A DNA stretch of 64,000 nt from NCBI RefSeq assembly GCF_018449655.1, contig NZ_JAAVUX010000003.1, positions 186,001 to 250,000 on the forward strand. Reading direction: 5' to 3'. The notes under the pieces are model-generated. The model had not been told where the DNA came from. It did not search any database and worked only from the letters and a program-made list of their open reading frames with translations. This stretch comes from Pseudomonas sp. dw_358. GTDB lineage: Bacteria; Pseudomonadota; Gammaproteobacteria; Pseudomonadales; Pseudomonadaceae. The position numbers were made by a program, and so were the translations under genes. The stretch's first letter is position 1, and every line of letters starts with the position of its first letter. Shown here in pieces: positions 39,422-48,700 of the stretch.

Positions 39422-39565
39422 AATCGACAACGATGACCTTTGGCTGGCCGCACATGCACGAAGCCCAGGCTGGGTGCTGGTCCCCCGCAATGCCGACGAA
39501 TTCGAGCGGGTTCCGGGCTGCAGGTCGAGTACTGGGTACAGGCCTGTCGCGGGCTTTCAGGATAA
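39417..39565 (+). pseudogene. vapC (PIN-domain toxin) 3' remnant, frameshifted
   Basis: Directly after the permease stop, the frame reads GKIDNDDLWLAAHARSPG, WVLVPRNADEFERVPG, which matches the C-terminal third of VapC PIN-domain RNases (NDLLIAAHA...LVTNNTREFERVPGL). At about 39517 one base is missing: in the shifted frame CTG CAG GTC GAG TAC TGG reads LQVEYWVQACRGLSG and stops at TAA 39563, as VapC proteins end (...GLRVEDW). The N-terminal two thirds and any vapB antitoxin gene are gone. No start or ribosome binding site exists. This is a dead toxin fragment, probably left by a deletion. Confidence 0.75.
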
Positions 39566-39709
39566 AAAAATAAATTTTCACCGAACCGATTCAGCTTAAC
39601 GTTATCTGTTTAAAGTTCGTTGAGTTTGGACGAGGGCGTGCCCGAACCACCATTTCGACATTTTCCAGGGCGCAGGACGCGGCCGGATTGATTCACGACA
39701 GGTTGACCC

Positions 39710-41329
39710 ATGCATCGCAGGAATCTACTCAAGGCCTCCATGGCTCTGGCCGCCTATACCGGGCTGTCGGCCACGGGCCTCATGAACGCGCGTGCCTTTG
39801 CTGCCACTGCCAACGGTGACAGCGAGCATTTCGATTTCGACTGGCTGCAGGCACAGGCCAAGCAATTGGCCGGCAGCGCCTATGTCAACGGCAAGGAGGT
39901 GCTGCCACTGACCTTGGCCAACATGACGCCGCAGCAGTTCAACGCCATCAAGTACGACGCCAACCACTCATTGTGGAAAGACCTCAACGGCCAGTTGGAC
40001 ATCCAGTTCTTCCACGTCGGTGCGGGCTTCAAGCAGCCGGTGCGCATGTTCAGCGTCGATGAGGCCACCCAGCAGGCCCGCGAAGTGCACTTCCGGCCAT
40101 CGCTGTTCCGCTATGCCAACAGTGGCGTGGACACCCAGCAGCTCAAGGGCGACCTGGGCTTTGCCGGGTTCCGGCTGTTCAAGCAACCGGAAATCGACCA
40201 CCACGACATTCTGTCCTTCCTCGGCGCCAGCTATTTCCGCGCCGTGGACGGCACCGGCCAGTACGGTCTCTCAGCCCGTGGCCTGGCTATCGACACCTAT
40301 GCCCACAAGCAGGAAGAGTTCCCGGACTTCACCAAGTTCTGGTTCGAGAGCCCGACCAAGGATGGCACCCGCTTTGTCGTCTACGCCTTGCTGGACTCCC
40401 CAAGCGCCACGGGCGCTTACAAGTTCGACATCGATTGCCAGCATGACCGCGTGGTGATGGAAGTCACGGCCCACATCAATGCCCGGGCCGATATCGAGCA
40501 ACTGGGCATCTCGACCATGACCAGCATGTACAGCTGCGGCACGGACGAGCGGCACATGTGCGACACCATCCACCCGCAAATCCACGACTCGGATCGTCTG
40601 GCCATGTGGCGCGGCAACGGTGAGTGGATCTGCCGTCCGCTGAACAATCCGCCCAAGCTGCAATTCAATGCCTACGCCGACACCAACCCCAAGGGTTTTG
40701 GCCTGGTTCAGACCGACCACAAGTTTTCCACCTATGAAGACACCGTGGACTGGTACAACCAGCGGCCAAGCCTCTGGGTCGAACCGACCACGCCATGGGG
40801 CGAGGGCTCGATCAACCTGATGGAGCTGTCGACCACCGGCGAGACCCTGGACAATATCGTCGCCTTCTGGACCCCGAAGAAGCCAGTCAAGGCCGGTGAC
40901 TCCCTGGCGTTCGGCTACAAACTTTACTGGAGCGACCTGCCACCGGTACGCACGCCGCTGGCCCAGGTGCTGGCGACCCGTTCGGGCATGGGCGGCTTTC
41001 TCGAAGGCTGGGCACCGGGCGAACACTACCCGGACGTCTGGGCGCGACGCTTTGCCGTGGACTTCGTCGACGGTGGTCTGGAGCACTTGCCGGCGGACGC
41101 GAAGATCGATCCGATCATCAGCGTGACGGCGGGCAAGGTGAAGGACATCAACGTGTTGCAAATCCCTGATGTCAAAGGCTACCGCATCACCTTCGACTGG
41201 TACCCGGACAGCGACAGCACGGACCCGGTGAACATGCGCCTGTTCATCAAGAGCAGCGACCGGACCCTGAGCGAGACCTGGTTGTACCAGTACTTCCCGC
41301 CGGCGCCGGACAAGCGCAAGTACACCTGA
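39710..41329 (+). CDS. opgD: glucan biosynthesis protein D (OpgD/MdoD)
   Basis: OpgD acts in the periplasm on osmoregulated periplasmic glucans, setting backbone structure. The 539-residue protein starts with a twin-arginine signal ([19 protein letters not shown]), so it is exported folded by Tat. The mature part shows the family's [13 protein letters not shown] start and [17 protein letters not shown], then the C-terminal immunoglobulin-like part. The 39566-39709 gap before it is AT-rich and probably carries the promoter; I see no gene there. Intact. Confidence 0.95.
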   Translation: MHRRNLLKASMALAAYTGLSATGLMNARAFAATANGDSEHFDFDWLQAQAKQLAGSAYVNGKEVLPLTLANMTPQQFNAIKYDANHSLWKDLNGQLDIQFFHVGAGFKQPVRMFSVDEATQQAREVHFRPSLFRYANSGVDTQQLKGDLGFAGFRLFKQPEIDHHDILSFLGASYFRAVDGTGQYGLSARGLAIDTYAHKQEEFPDFTKFWFESPTKDGTRFVVYALLDSPSATGAYKFDIDCQHDRVVMEVTAHINARADIEQLGISTMTSMYSCGTDERHMCDTIHPQIHDSDRLAMWRGNGEWICRPLNNPPKLQFNAYADTNPKGFGLVQTDHKFSTYEDTVDWYNQRPSLWVEPTTPWGEGSINLMELSTTGETLDNIVAFWTPKKPVKAGDSLAFGYKLYWSDLPPVRTPLAQVLATRSGMGGFLEGWAPGEHYPDVWARRFAVDFVDGGLEHLPADAKIDPIISVTAGKVKDINVLQIPDVKGYRITFDWYPDSDSTDPVNMRLFIKSSDRTLSETWLYQYFPPAPDKRKYT

Positions 41330-41347
41330 CAGGACGGCGTTGAGCCA

Positions 41348-41404
41348 TTCCCGAGCAAGCTCGGTCCTACGGGGAGTTACTGTAGGACCGAGCTTGCTCG
41401 GGAA
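41348..41404. repeat. REP palindrome, second copy in opposite layout
   Basis: TTCCCGAGCAAGCTCGGTCC (from 41348) and its complement ending at 41404 face each other across a short GGGGAGTTAC spacer. The arms are the same as at 37803-37864 but the order of the two halves is reversed. It lies between opgD and lhr. Confidence 0.85.
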
Positions 41405-41463
41405 CGACCTGTGATCCGACGAACAACCTTGCAACTCCCCGCCCCGGCCCGCATTAATCGGCC

Positions 41464-44400
41464 ATGAACCTACCCCCCCGCACTGACCCGCTCTGGCTTG
41501 GTTTCCACCCCGCCGTGCGCATCTGGTTTGAACGCAGCTTCCCCGCCGTGACGCCCGCCCAGGCACAGGCGTGGCCGTTGATCCAGGCCGGGCGTTCGAC
41601 CCTGATCGCAGCGCCCACCGGCTCGGGCAAGACCCTGACCGCCTTCCTCGCCGTGCTCGACGAATTGGTGCGTGAAGGGCTGGCCAACGGCGGCGTGCTG
41701 CCCGAGCAGACCCAAGTGGTGTACGTCTCGCCGCTCAAGGCACTGTCCAACGACATTCAGCTCAACCTGCAAAGCCCGTTGGCGGGCATCACCGATCAGT
41801 TGAGCGCCATGGGCCTGCCGGCGGTGCCCATCCGCACCGCCGTGCGCACCGGCGACACGCCGCAGAAAGACCGCACGGCCATGCGCAAACGCGCGCCGCA
41901 CATCCTCGTCACCACCCCCGAATCCCTTTATGTGCTGCTGGGTTCAGAGTCGGGGCGCAAGATGCTGGGCTCGACACGCACGGTCATCGTCGATGAAATC
42001 CACGCCATTGCTGCCAGCAAGCGCGGCAGTCACCTGGCCTTGAGCCTGGAGCGTCTGCAAGCGTTGTGCGGTCAGCCGTTGCGGCGTATCGGCCTGTCGG
42101 CCACGCAAAAGCCCATCGAGCGAGTCTCGCACTTTCTTGTGGGTCACAACCGCGACTGCGCGATTGTCGACATCGGCCACGCACGGCCACGGGACTTAGG
42201 CATCGAAGTGCCGCCGGTGCCCTTGGGCGCGGTGATGGCCAACGACGTCTGGGAGCGGGTGTATGACCGGCTGGCAGAGCTGGCCCGCGAGCACCGCACC
42301 ACCTTGATCTTCGTCAACACCCGGCGCCTGGCCGAGCGCATGACCCGCCACCTCAGCGATCGACTGGGTCGCGAAGCGGTGGCCGCGCACCATGGCAGCC
42401 TGGCCAAGGAACAGCGGTTGCTGGCCGAGCAGCGCCTCAAACGCGGTGAGTTACAGGCGCTGGTGGCCACCGCCTCGCTAGAGCTGGGGATTGACATCGG
42501 CGACGTCAATCTGGTCTGCCAGATTGCCTCGCCGCGCAGCATCTCGGCGTTCCTGCAACGGGTCGGTCGCTCTGGCCACCAGGTCGGCGGAACGCCCAAG
42601 GGGCGCTTGTTCGCCACCTCCCGCGATGACTTGATCGAGTGCGTGGCGCTGCTCGACTGCGTGCGCCGAGGCGAGTTGGACATCCTTCATGTACCGGTGG
42701 CGCCACTGGATGTGCTGGCTCAGCAGATCATCGCCGAAGTCAGCTGCCAGGAATGGCAGGAGCGGGACCTGCTGGCCCTGTTCCGTCAGGCCATGCCCTA
42801 TGCGGCGCTGGATGAACCGCATTATCAGGCGCTGTTGCGCATGCTTGCCGAAGGCTACAGCGGCCGCCAGGGCGTACGCAGCGCCTATCTGCACCGCGAT
42901 GCCGTCAGCGGCGCGCTGCGCGGGCGCCGGGGCAGCCAGCTGACGGCAGTCACCAGCGGCGGCACCATCCCCGACAACGCCGACTATGGCGTCATTCTCG
43001 AACCCCAGGGGCTGAACATCGGCAGCGTCAACGAAGACTTTGCCGTCGAGAGCCTGGCCGGCGATGTCTTTCAACTGGGCAATACCTCGTACCGAATCCT
43101 GCGTATCGAAACCGGCCGGGTGCGGGTCGAAGACGCCCAAGGTATGCCACCCAACATCCCCTTCTGGCTCGGCGAGGCGCCGGGGCGCAGCGATGAGTTA
43201 TCCGTGGCCGTGGCGCGGTTGCAAGCCGAGATCGACCAGTGTCTGACCGTGAGCGATGGCGACACGGCCCCTTTGCGGCAATGGCTCATGGCAGATCTGG
43301 GCCTGGGCGCCGACAGCGCCGAGCAACTGCTCGACTACCTGAGCCGCACGCGCCAGGTGCTGGGTGCGTTGCCTTCCCATGACACTTTGATCATGGAGCG
43401 CTTCTTCGACGAATCGGGGGGCACCCAGCTGATCATCCACACGCCCTTCGGCAGCCGAGTCAACCGCGCCTGGGGTCTGGCGTTGCGCAAGCGCTTTTGC
43501 CGCACCTTCAATTTCGAGTTGCAAGCAGCGGCCAGCGAGGACGCCATCGTGCTCTCGCTGTCGACCACCCACAGCTTCGAACTCGATGAAGTCTGGCGTT
43601 ACCTGCACACCAACAGCGCCGAACAGATCCTCGTCCAGGCCGTGCTGGAAGCACCGCTGTTCGGCGTGCGCTGGCGCTGGAACGCCAACACCGCGCTGGC
43701 CTTGCCGCGCTATACCGGCGGGCGCAAGGTGGCGCCGCAGTTGCAGCGCATGAAAAGCGAAGACTTGATCGCCACGGTCTTTCCCGACCAGATCGCCTGC
43801 CTGGAGAACCTGGTGGGCGAACGGGAAATTCCCGACCACCCGCTGGTCGAGCAGACCCTGGACGACTGCCTGCACGAAGCCATGGACAGCGAAGCCTGGC
43901 TGGCGCTGCTCAGGCGCATGGAGCGCGGTGAGGTGCGCCTGATCGCCCGTGACCTGCCCGCACCGTCGCCCTTGGCAGCGGCCATTCTCAACGCAAGGCC
44001 TTATGCGTTTCTCGACGACGCGCCCCTGGAGGAGCGGCGCACGCAAGCGGTGCTGAACCGCCGCTGGAGCGAGCCGCAATCGGCTGATGACCTTGGCGCG
44101 CTGGATACCGAGGCCATTGCTTCGGTGGCTGATCAGGCGTGGCCGGCACCGAACAACCGTGACGAGATGCACGAGGCCTTGATGCAACTGGCGGTGATCG
44201 AGCAGGCCGAAGTCGACGCGCATTGGCAAGCCTGGCTGCAGGGTCTGGCTGACGCCGGGCGGGCGACCGTTTTGAGAAGTGGTGAATGCACCTTGTGGTT
44301 GGCCGTCGAGCGCTTGAACTGCGTGCGCGCGCTTTATCCCCAGGCAAGCATCGACCCGCCACTGCAACCGCTACCCGGCTTCGATCAAGTATGGGAACAG

Positions 44401-45738
44401 GATGCCGCGCGCGTGGAAGTGCTGCGTTCGCGCCTGAGCGGCTTCGGCCCGCTGCGTCTGGGGGAAATCTGCGCGCCGTTGGATTGGCCACCTCTTGAGG
44501 CCGAACAGGCTTTGGCGACGCTGGAGCGCGAGGGCTACGTGCTGCGCGGCCGGTTCCACCCCAATGTGCGGGACACCCAATGGTGCGAGCGTCATCTGCT
44601 GGCACGCATTCACCGCTACACGGTCAAGCGTCTGCGGCGCGAGATCGAGCCGGTCAGCCTGCAGGACTTCATGCGTTTTTTGCTGGACTGGCAACACCTG
44701 TCCAGCGCCACACGCCTGCAAGGCCAGGTCGCACTGGCCGAGGTCCTCGCCCAGTTCGAAGGCTATACGGCGCCCGCTGCGGCATGGGAAAGTGAACTGC
44801 TGGGTCCCCGACTCCAGGCATATTCGGCCAGCTGGCTAGATGACGCCTGCCGCAGCGGCAAGACCGTCTGGACCCGATTGGCGCCGTCCGCCAAGGGCGT
44901 CACTGCCACCTTGCGCAGCACCCCCATCGTCTTGCTGCCACGCCAGCGCATGAACCTGTGGCGTGGCCTGAGCGAGCCGTTCGACCCACAGCAACTGACG
45001 CCCCGCGCGCAAAAGGTCCACGCCGCGCTGGCGGAACAGGGTGCGTTGTTCTTCGACGAACTGACCGGCGAGGCCCGCCTGCTGCCCAGCGAACTGGAAA
45101 CTGCACTCCAGGAGTTGGTCGCCGCCGGCTTGGTCAACGCCGACAGCTTCGCCGGTCTGCGCGCCTTGATCACCCCGCCGAGCAAACGCCAGAGCCGCAG
45201 CCCTCGGCGTGGACGCGGCGCCTTTATCGGCGGTATGGACGACGCCGGGCGCTGGGCGTTGCTGCGTCGCCCGTCTAATGACAACAACGCCCGCGAAGAC
45301 ATCCTCGAACACATCGCCATGACCCTGCTGCGCCGCTATGGCGTGGTGTTCTGGCGCCTGCTGGAGCGCGAAGCTGACTGGCTGCCGAGCTGGCGCGAAC
45401 TGTTGCGCACCTTTCATCGCCTTGAAGCGCGCGGCGATGTGCGTGGCGGGCGGTTTGTCGGGGGGCTGGCGGGCGAACAGTTTGCCCTGCCCGAGGCGGT
45501 TGCGCTGTTGCGAGAGGTGCGCAAGCGGCCCTTGGACGGCAGTCTGGTGGCGATCAGCGCCAGTGATCCGTTGAACCTGGTGGGCACCTTGCTGCCGGGG
45601 AGCAAGGTGCCTGCGTTGGCCAGTAATCGCGTGGTGTATCGCGATGGAGTGGCGGTAGCGGCGATGATGGCCGGCAAGCCGGTTTATTGGGTGGATGAGG
45701 AGGCGAGTCTGCGGGACAAGTTGATCCGGCATCCATGA
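41464..45738 (+). CDS. lhr: Lhr-type ATP-dependent helicase
   Basis: A 1424-residue superfamily 2 helicase of the Lhr (large helicase-related) type, involved in DNA repair. Walker A is APTGSGKTLTAF, the DExH box is VDEIHAIAAS, motif III is GLSATQKP and motif VI is QRVGRSGHQ; all are intact within the first 380 residues. The long C-terminal region (winged-helix and Lhr-specific domains, to residue 1424) is near full length compared with other Pseudomonas Lhr. It stands alone, convergent with the RHS gene (57-base gap). Confidence 0.95.
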   Translation: MNLPPRTDPLWLGFHPAVRIWFERSFPAVTPAQAQAWPLIQAGRSTLIAAPTGSGKTLTAFLAVLDELVREGLANGGVLPEQTQVVYVSPLKALSNDIQLNLQSPLAGITDQLSAMGLPAVPIRTAVRTGDTPQKDRTAMRKRAPHILVTTPESLYVLLGSESGRKMLGSTRTVIVDEIHAIAASKRGSHLALSLERLQALCGQPLRRIGLSATQKPIERVSHFLVGHNRDCAIVDIGHARPRDLGIEVPPVPLGAVMANDVWERVYDRLAELAREHRTTLIFVNTRRLAERMTRHLSDRLGREAVAAHHGSLAKEQRLLAEQRLKRGELQALVATASLELGIDIGDVNLVCQIASPRSISAFLQRVGRSGHQVGGTPKGRLFATSRDDLIECVALLDCVRRGELDILHVPVAPLDVLAQQIIAEVSCQEWQERDLLALFRQAMPYAALDEPHYQALLRMLAEGYSGRQGVRSAYLHRDAVSGALRGRRGSQLTAVTSGGTIPDNADYGVILEPQGLNIGSVNEDFAVESLAGDVFQLGNTSYRILRIETGRVRVEDAQGMPPNIPFWLGEAPGRSDELSVAVARLQAEIDQCLTVSDGDTAPLRQWLMADLGLGADSAEQLLDYLSRTRQVLGALPSHDTLIMERFFDESGGTQLIIHTPFGSRVNRAWGLALRKRFCRTFNFELQAAASEDAIVLSLSTTHSFELDEVWRYLHTNSAEQILVQAVLEAPLFGVRWRWNANTALALPRYTGGRKVAPQLQRMKSEDLIATVFPDQIACLENLVGEREIPDHPLVEQTLDDCLHEAMDSEAWLALLRRMERGEVRLIARDLPAPSPLAAAILNARPYAFLDDAPLEERRTQAVLNRRWSEPQSADDLGALDTEAIASVADQAWPAPNNRDEMHEALMQLAVIEQAEVDAHWQAWLQGLADAGRATVLRSGECTLWLAVERLNCVRALYPQASIDPPLQPLPGFDQVWEQDAARVEVLRSRLSGFGPLRLGEICAPLDWPPLEAEQALATLEREGYVLRGRFHPNVRDTQWCERHLLARIHRYTVKRLRREIEPVSLQDFMRFLLDWQHLSSATRLQGQVALAEVLAQFEGYTAPAAAWESELLGPRLQAYSASWLDDACRSGKTVWTRLAPSAKGVTATLRSTPIVLLPRQRMNLWRGLSEPFDPQQLTPRAQKVHAALAEQGALFFDELTGEARLLPSELETALQELVAAGLVNADSFAGLRALITPPSKRQSRSPRRGRGAFIGGMDDAGRWALLRRPSNDNNAREDILEHIAMTLLRRYGVVFWRLLEREADWLPSWRELLRTFHRLEARGDVRGGRFVGGLAGEQFALPEAVALLREVRKRPLDGSLVAISASDPLNLVGTLLPGSKVPALASNRVVYRDGVAVAAMMAGKPVYWVDEEASLRDKLIRHP

Positions 45739-45795
45739 CCTATTGAGTCAGCTAACCCCGGTCCCGCCGCTTCCCAGTCGTAACGATGTGCTTGG

Positions 45796-48700
45796 CTACA
45801 TTCGAAGATGCGCCGTGTTGTTTCGGTATAAAGCACGAAATTCGGCAGTCTCGTCCATCGTAAGCAAACGGCCGCCACCCCGGTTGAAGTTTCTGTAGCC
45901 AAAGTCGCTGTTCCAAGGATCACGACTTCTGAGTCGACTGAGGTCCAGTTCCCGCTGACGCGCCGCCGATGGATCGGGGACGCCATGTCGCGCCCGGAAG
46001 TCGACTCCTGCGTCCAGAAAATCCACATCCATGTGTCGAGGATTCGGACTTGCCGGGCCAGTCGCATCAACCCAGGCCTCTAAGCGCGCCACCGACTCCA
46101 TCTTCGATTGAACGGGTAGATCATGGAGGGATAGACCTTTACCGACTTGAGAGGGAGTAAGGCTCATTGGCTTGATACTGGCCATGTCCTCCGTAACCTG
46201 AAGCAGCGAAACACCATCTCCAAGCCATGTATCCGTAATCCGTTGTGCCGCAGATTGAGTGGAACCTTGACTCACTCTGCGCACCGCCTGGCTCGCCTCC
46301 AGTCGGAATTCGCCACCCGAATTCAGCCCCTTGCCCACGAACTTGTTCCACTTGGCGGCGGCCTGCTTCGCCATCTGCGGTCCCGCCATCGCGATGCTGG
46401 CCACGCCCAGGCCGAGCCCGACCCAGCCCAGCACACTGGCAGCCTTTTCCTCCCCGGCGATTTGCAAGCCTATCGCGGTCGCATCCACAGCCACGGCCGT
46501 TACTGCCACCACGGCCGTGGTCACCTTGGAGATAAAACCGGCGGTCATTGCCACGGCGACGCCTGACAGCGCCCCTGCCGAGACCACGGCAGCTACCACG
46601 CCCAAGACCAGCCCGATACCGGCGAGCGCCCAACTCCACCAGGCATGACCCGACGGATCGACCCGATTGACCGGGTCTCCCCCGCAATACGCATAACCAT
46701 TGAGCCCCCCTTCGTCAAAGGGACTCAGGCTGTCGGCACTGTGAAAGCGCATCAAGACAGGGTTGTAGATCCGGTAGTCGCCGAGAAAATACCAGCCGAT
46801 CTCCGGCTCGCGCAGGGCACCGGTGTAGCCCAGACGGCTGAGCGCTTCACCGGAGCTATGGCCGTAAGCGCCATAAACAAGCGAATTCAGCGTGTCACCG
46901 GCTTCGCTGTTGATCGAACCTTGAGCGTCCGTACCCAGCAGGCAGACTCTGCGGATGCTGGCCGCTAGACGACTCTGCGCCACCGGGACATTGCCAGCCC
47001 GTACCCAGCGTGTCTGCTGCTCGGCGTTCAGCTCACACGTCAGCTGCCCGTCGAGATGGTAACGCCAGTGGCTGCCGCGTTCGTCCTCGGTCTTGATGAT
47101 GGCGCCCGACGGGCCGTAATACCAGCGCCGCTCGCCACTGGCCAGGGCGACCCGCTCGAACCGCCCCATCGAATCGTAATGGAGGGCATTGCCGCGCTCG
47201 TCGCGTTTGAGGTTGCCCATCGCGTCATAGTCGAGCATGACGGCGGCGGGATAATCGCCGCGGCTGTGGGAGAGTTTGATCAGTCGGGCAGGATTGGACA
47301 GATCATATTCAAACAGGCTGATGTTGCTTTCACCGCCCTCGGCCAACACCGTTTCCAGCCGCCGAATGTTGTCCAGCGCGTCATACTCGAAGCGTTGTTC
47401 AATGTAATGACGGCCGTAGGCATCTTCAGGCAACGCGGAGCCTTGCACCCGGTGTCTACTCAATCTTCCGCGTACATCGTACTCATAGGTTTCGTCGCGA
47501 ATCACCTGGAGGTCGCGGCTGAGCACTTGGCGGGACAACTTGCCGTTGGCGTGCCATTGACAGGTCTGCTCTTCGCTGTGCTGTTGGCCAGCGACCTTGC
47601 TCAGCGTCTCGCGCCGCGAGGGGCGCCCAAAAGCATCATAGTGAAACGTCACCGTCATCTGACGGCTACTGTCCAGGGATCGGCTGTCTTGGCTTTTTAC
47701 GCGGGAGAGGTCATCGTAAGTCAGTGCGATCCTTACATCCGTGTCTTGCTGAGTACTCAGGCGGCCAAGCGCGTCGTAGGTATACACCTGCTCGACCCCA
47801 TCGGCGTCCGTCCGCCGTGTCACGCGGCCCGCCGGCGTCAGGGTTTGATGTTGGGTGCGTGGGCTGTCTCCGTCCCAGGCGTAGTCGGCTTGTTTGAGGG
47901 TTTTGGCAGCCGACCAGATCTGTTCCTTGCGGCCGTGGGTGCCACGGGTCTCCCTGAGCAATCCAGTGATGGGGTCAAACCGGTTGGTGATCGAAACGCC
48001 TGGGGCGTGCATGGACGCCAGGGCATCGCTCAGCTCAGGTATCCACTCGCTCTTCACCTCTGTGCCATTGGGCAAAGTGTGGGTGTGCGCCTGCATCTCG
48101 CCGGCGTGGTAGGCCCAGGTCGACGTCAGGGAACCAACCTTTTCCCATACCAGACGAGACAGATCGTCATAGCGGCGCTCGCCGAGGACCACCTCCTGTG
48201 GGCCCAGCGAGGGATGAGCCAGGGTGACGTGCGTGGCAAGACCGGTTTCCTGAGCCTGGGGATAGGTGCGGCCCACCCGCGCGCCATCCGGCAACGTGCT
48301 GGCGATCAAACGGTCGTAGGCATCCCACTGCTGATGGGTTTCCTGGTTCAGCGCATCGACGTGCAGGATGCAGCGGCCCAGACCGTCATAGGTCCAGCTC
48401 GAACTGCTGTGCAGTGTGCCCTGTGGGGAGAACAGTTCCTCCTGCAGCGGTTGCCCGTCCAGGCCTTGAGTGGTCACCGTGCGCGGCCCCTGCATGCCTT
48501 GGGCGTAGGTCTGCCAGGCCGTTACGGTCAGGGCGACGGGATCGACAAGGGTATGCTGGGTCACGCCATCTGGGGTGGTCTGGCTCAGGACATTGCCCCA
48601 GTCGTCATGGGTACGTACGACGGTGAGGCTCAGCGGGGCGGCGTCTTCGTTACCCGGGTCATACTCGGTCACGCTCGCCAGTTGGCCCAGCACATCGTAT

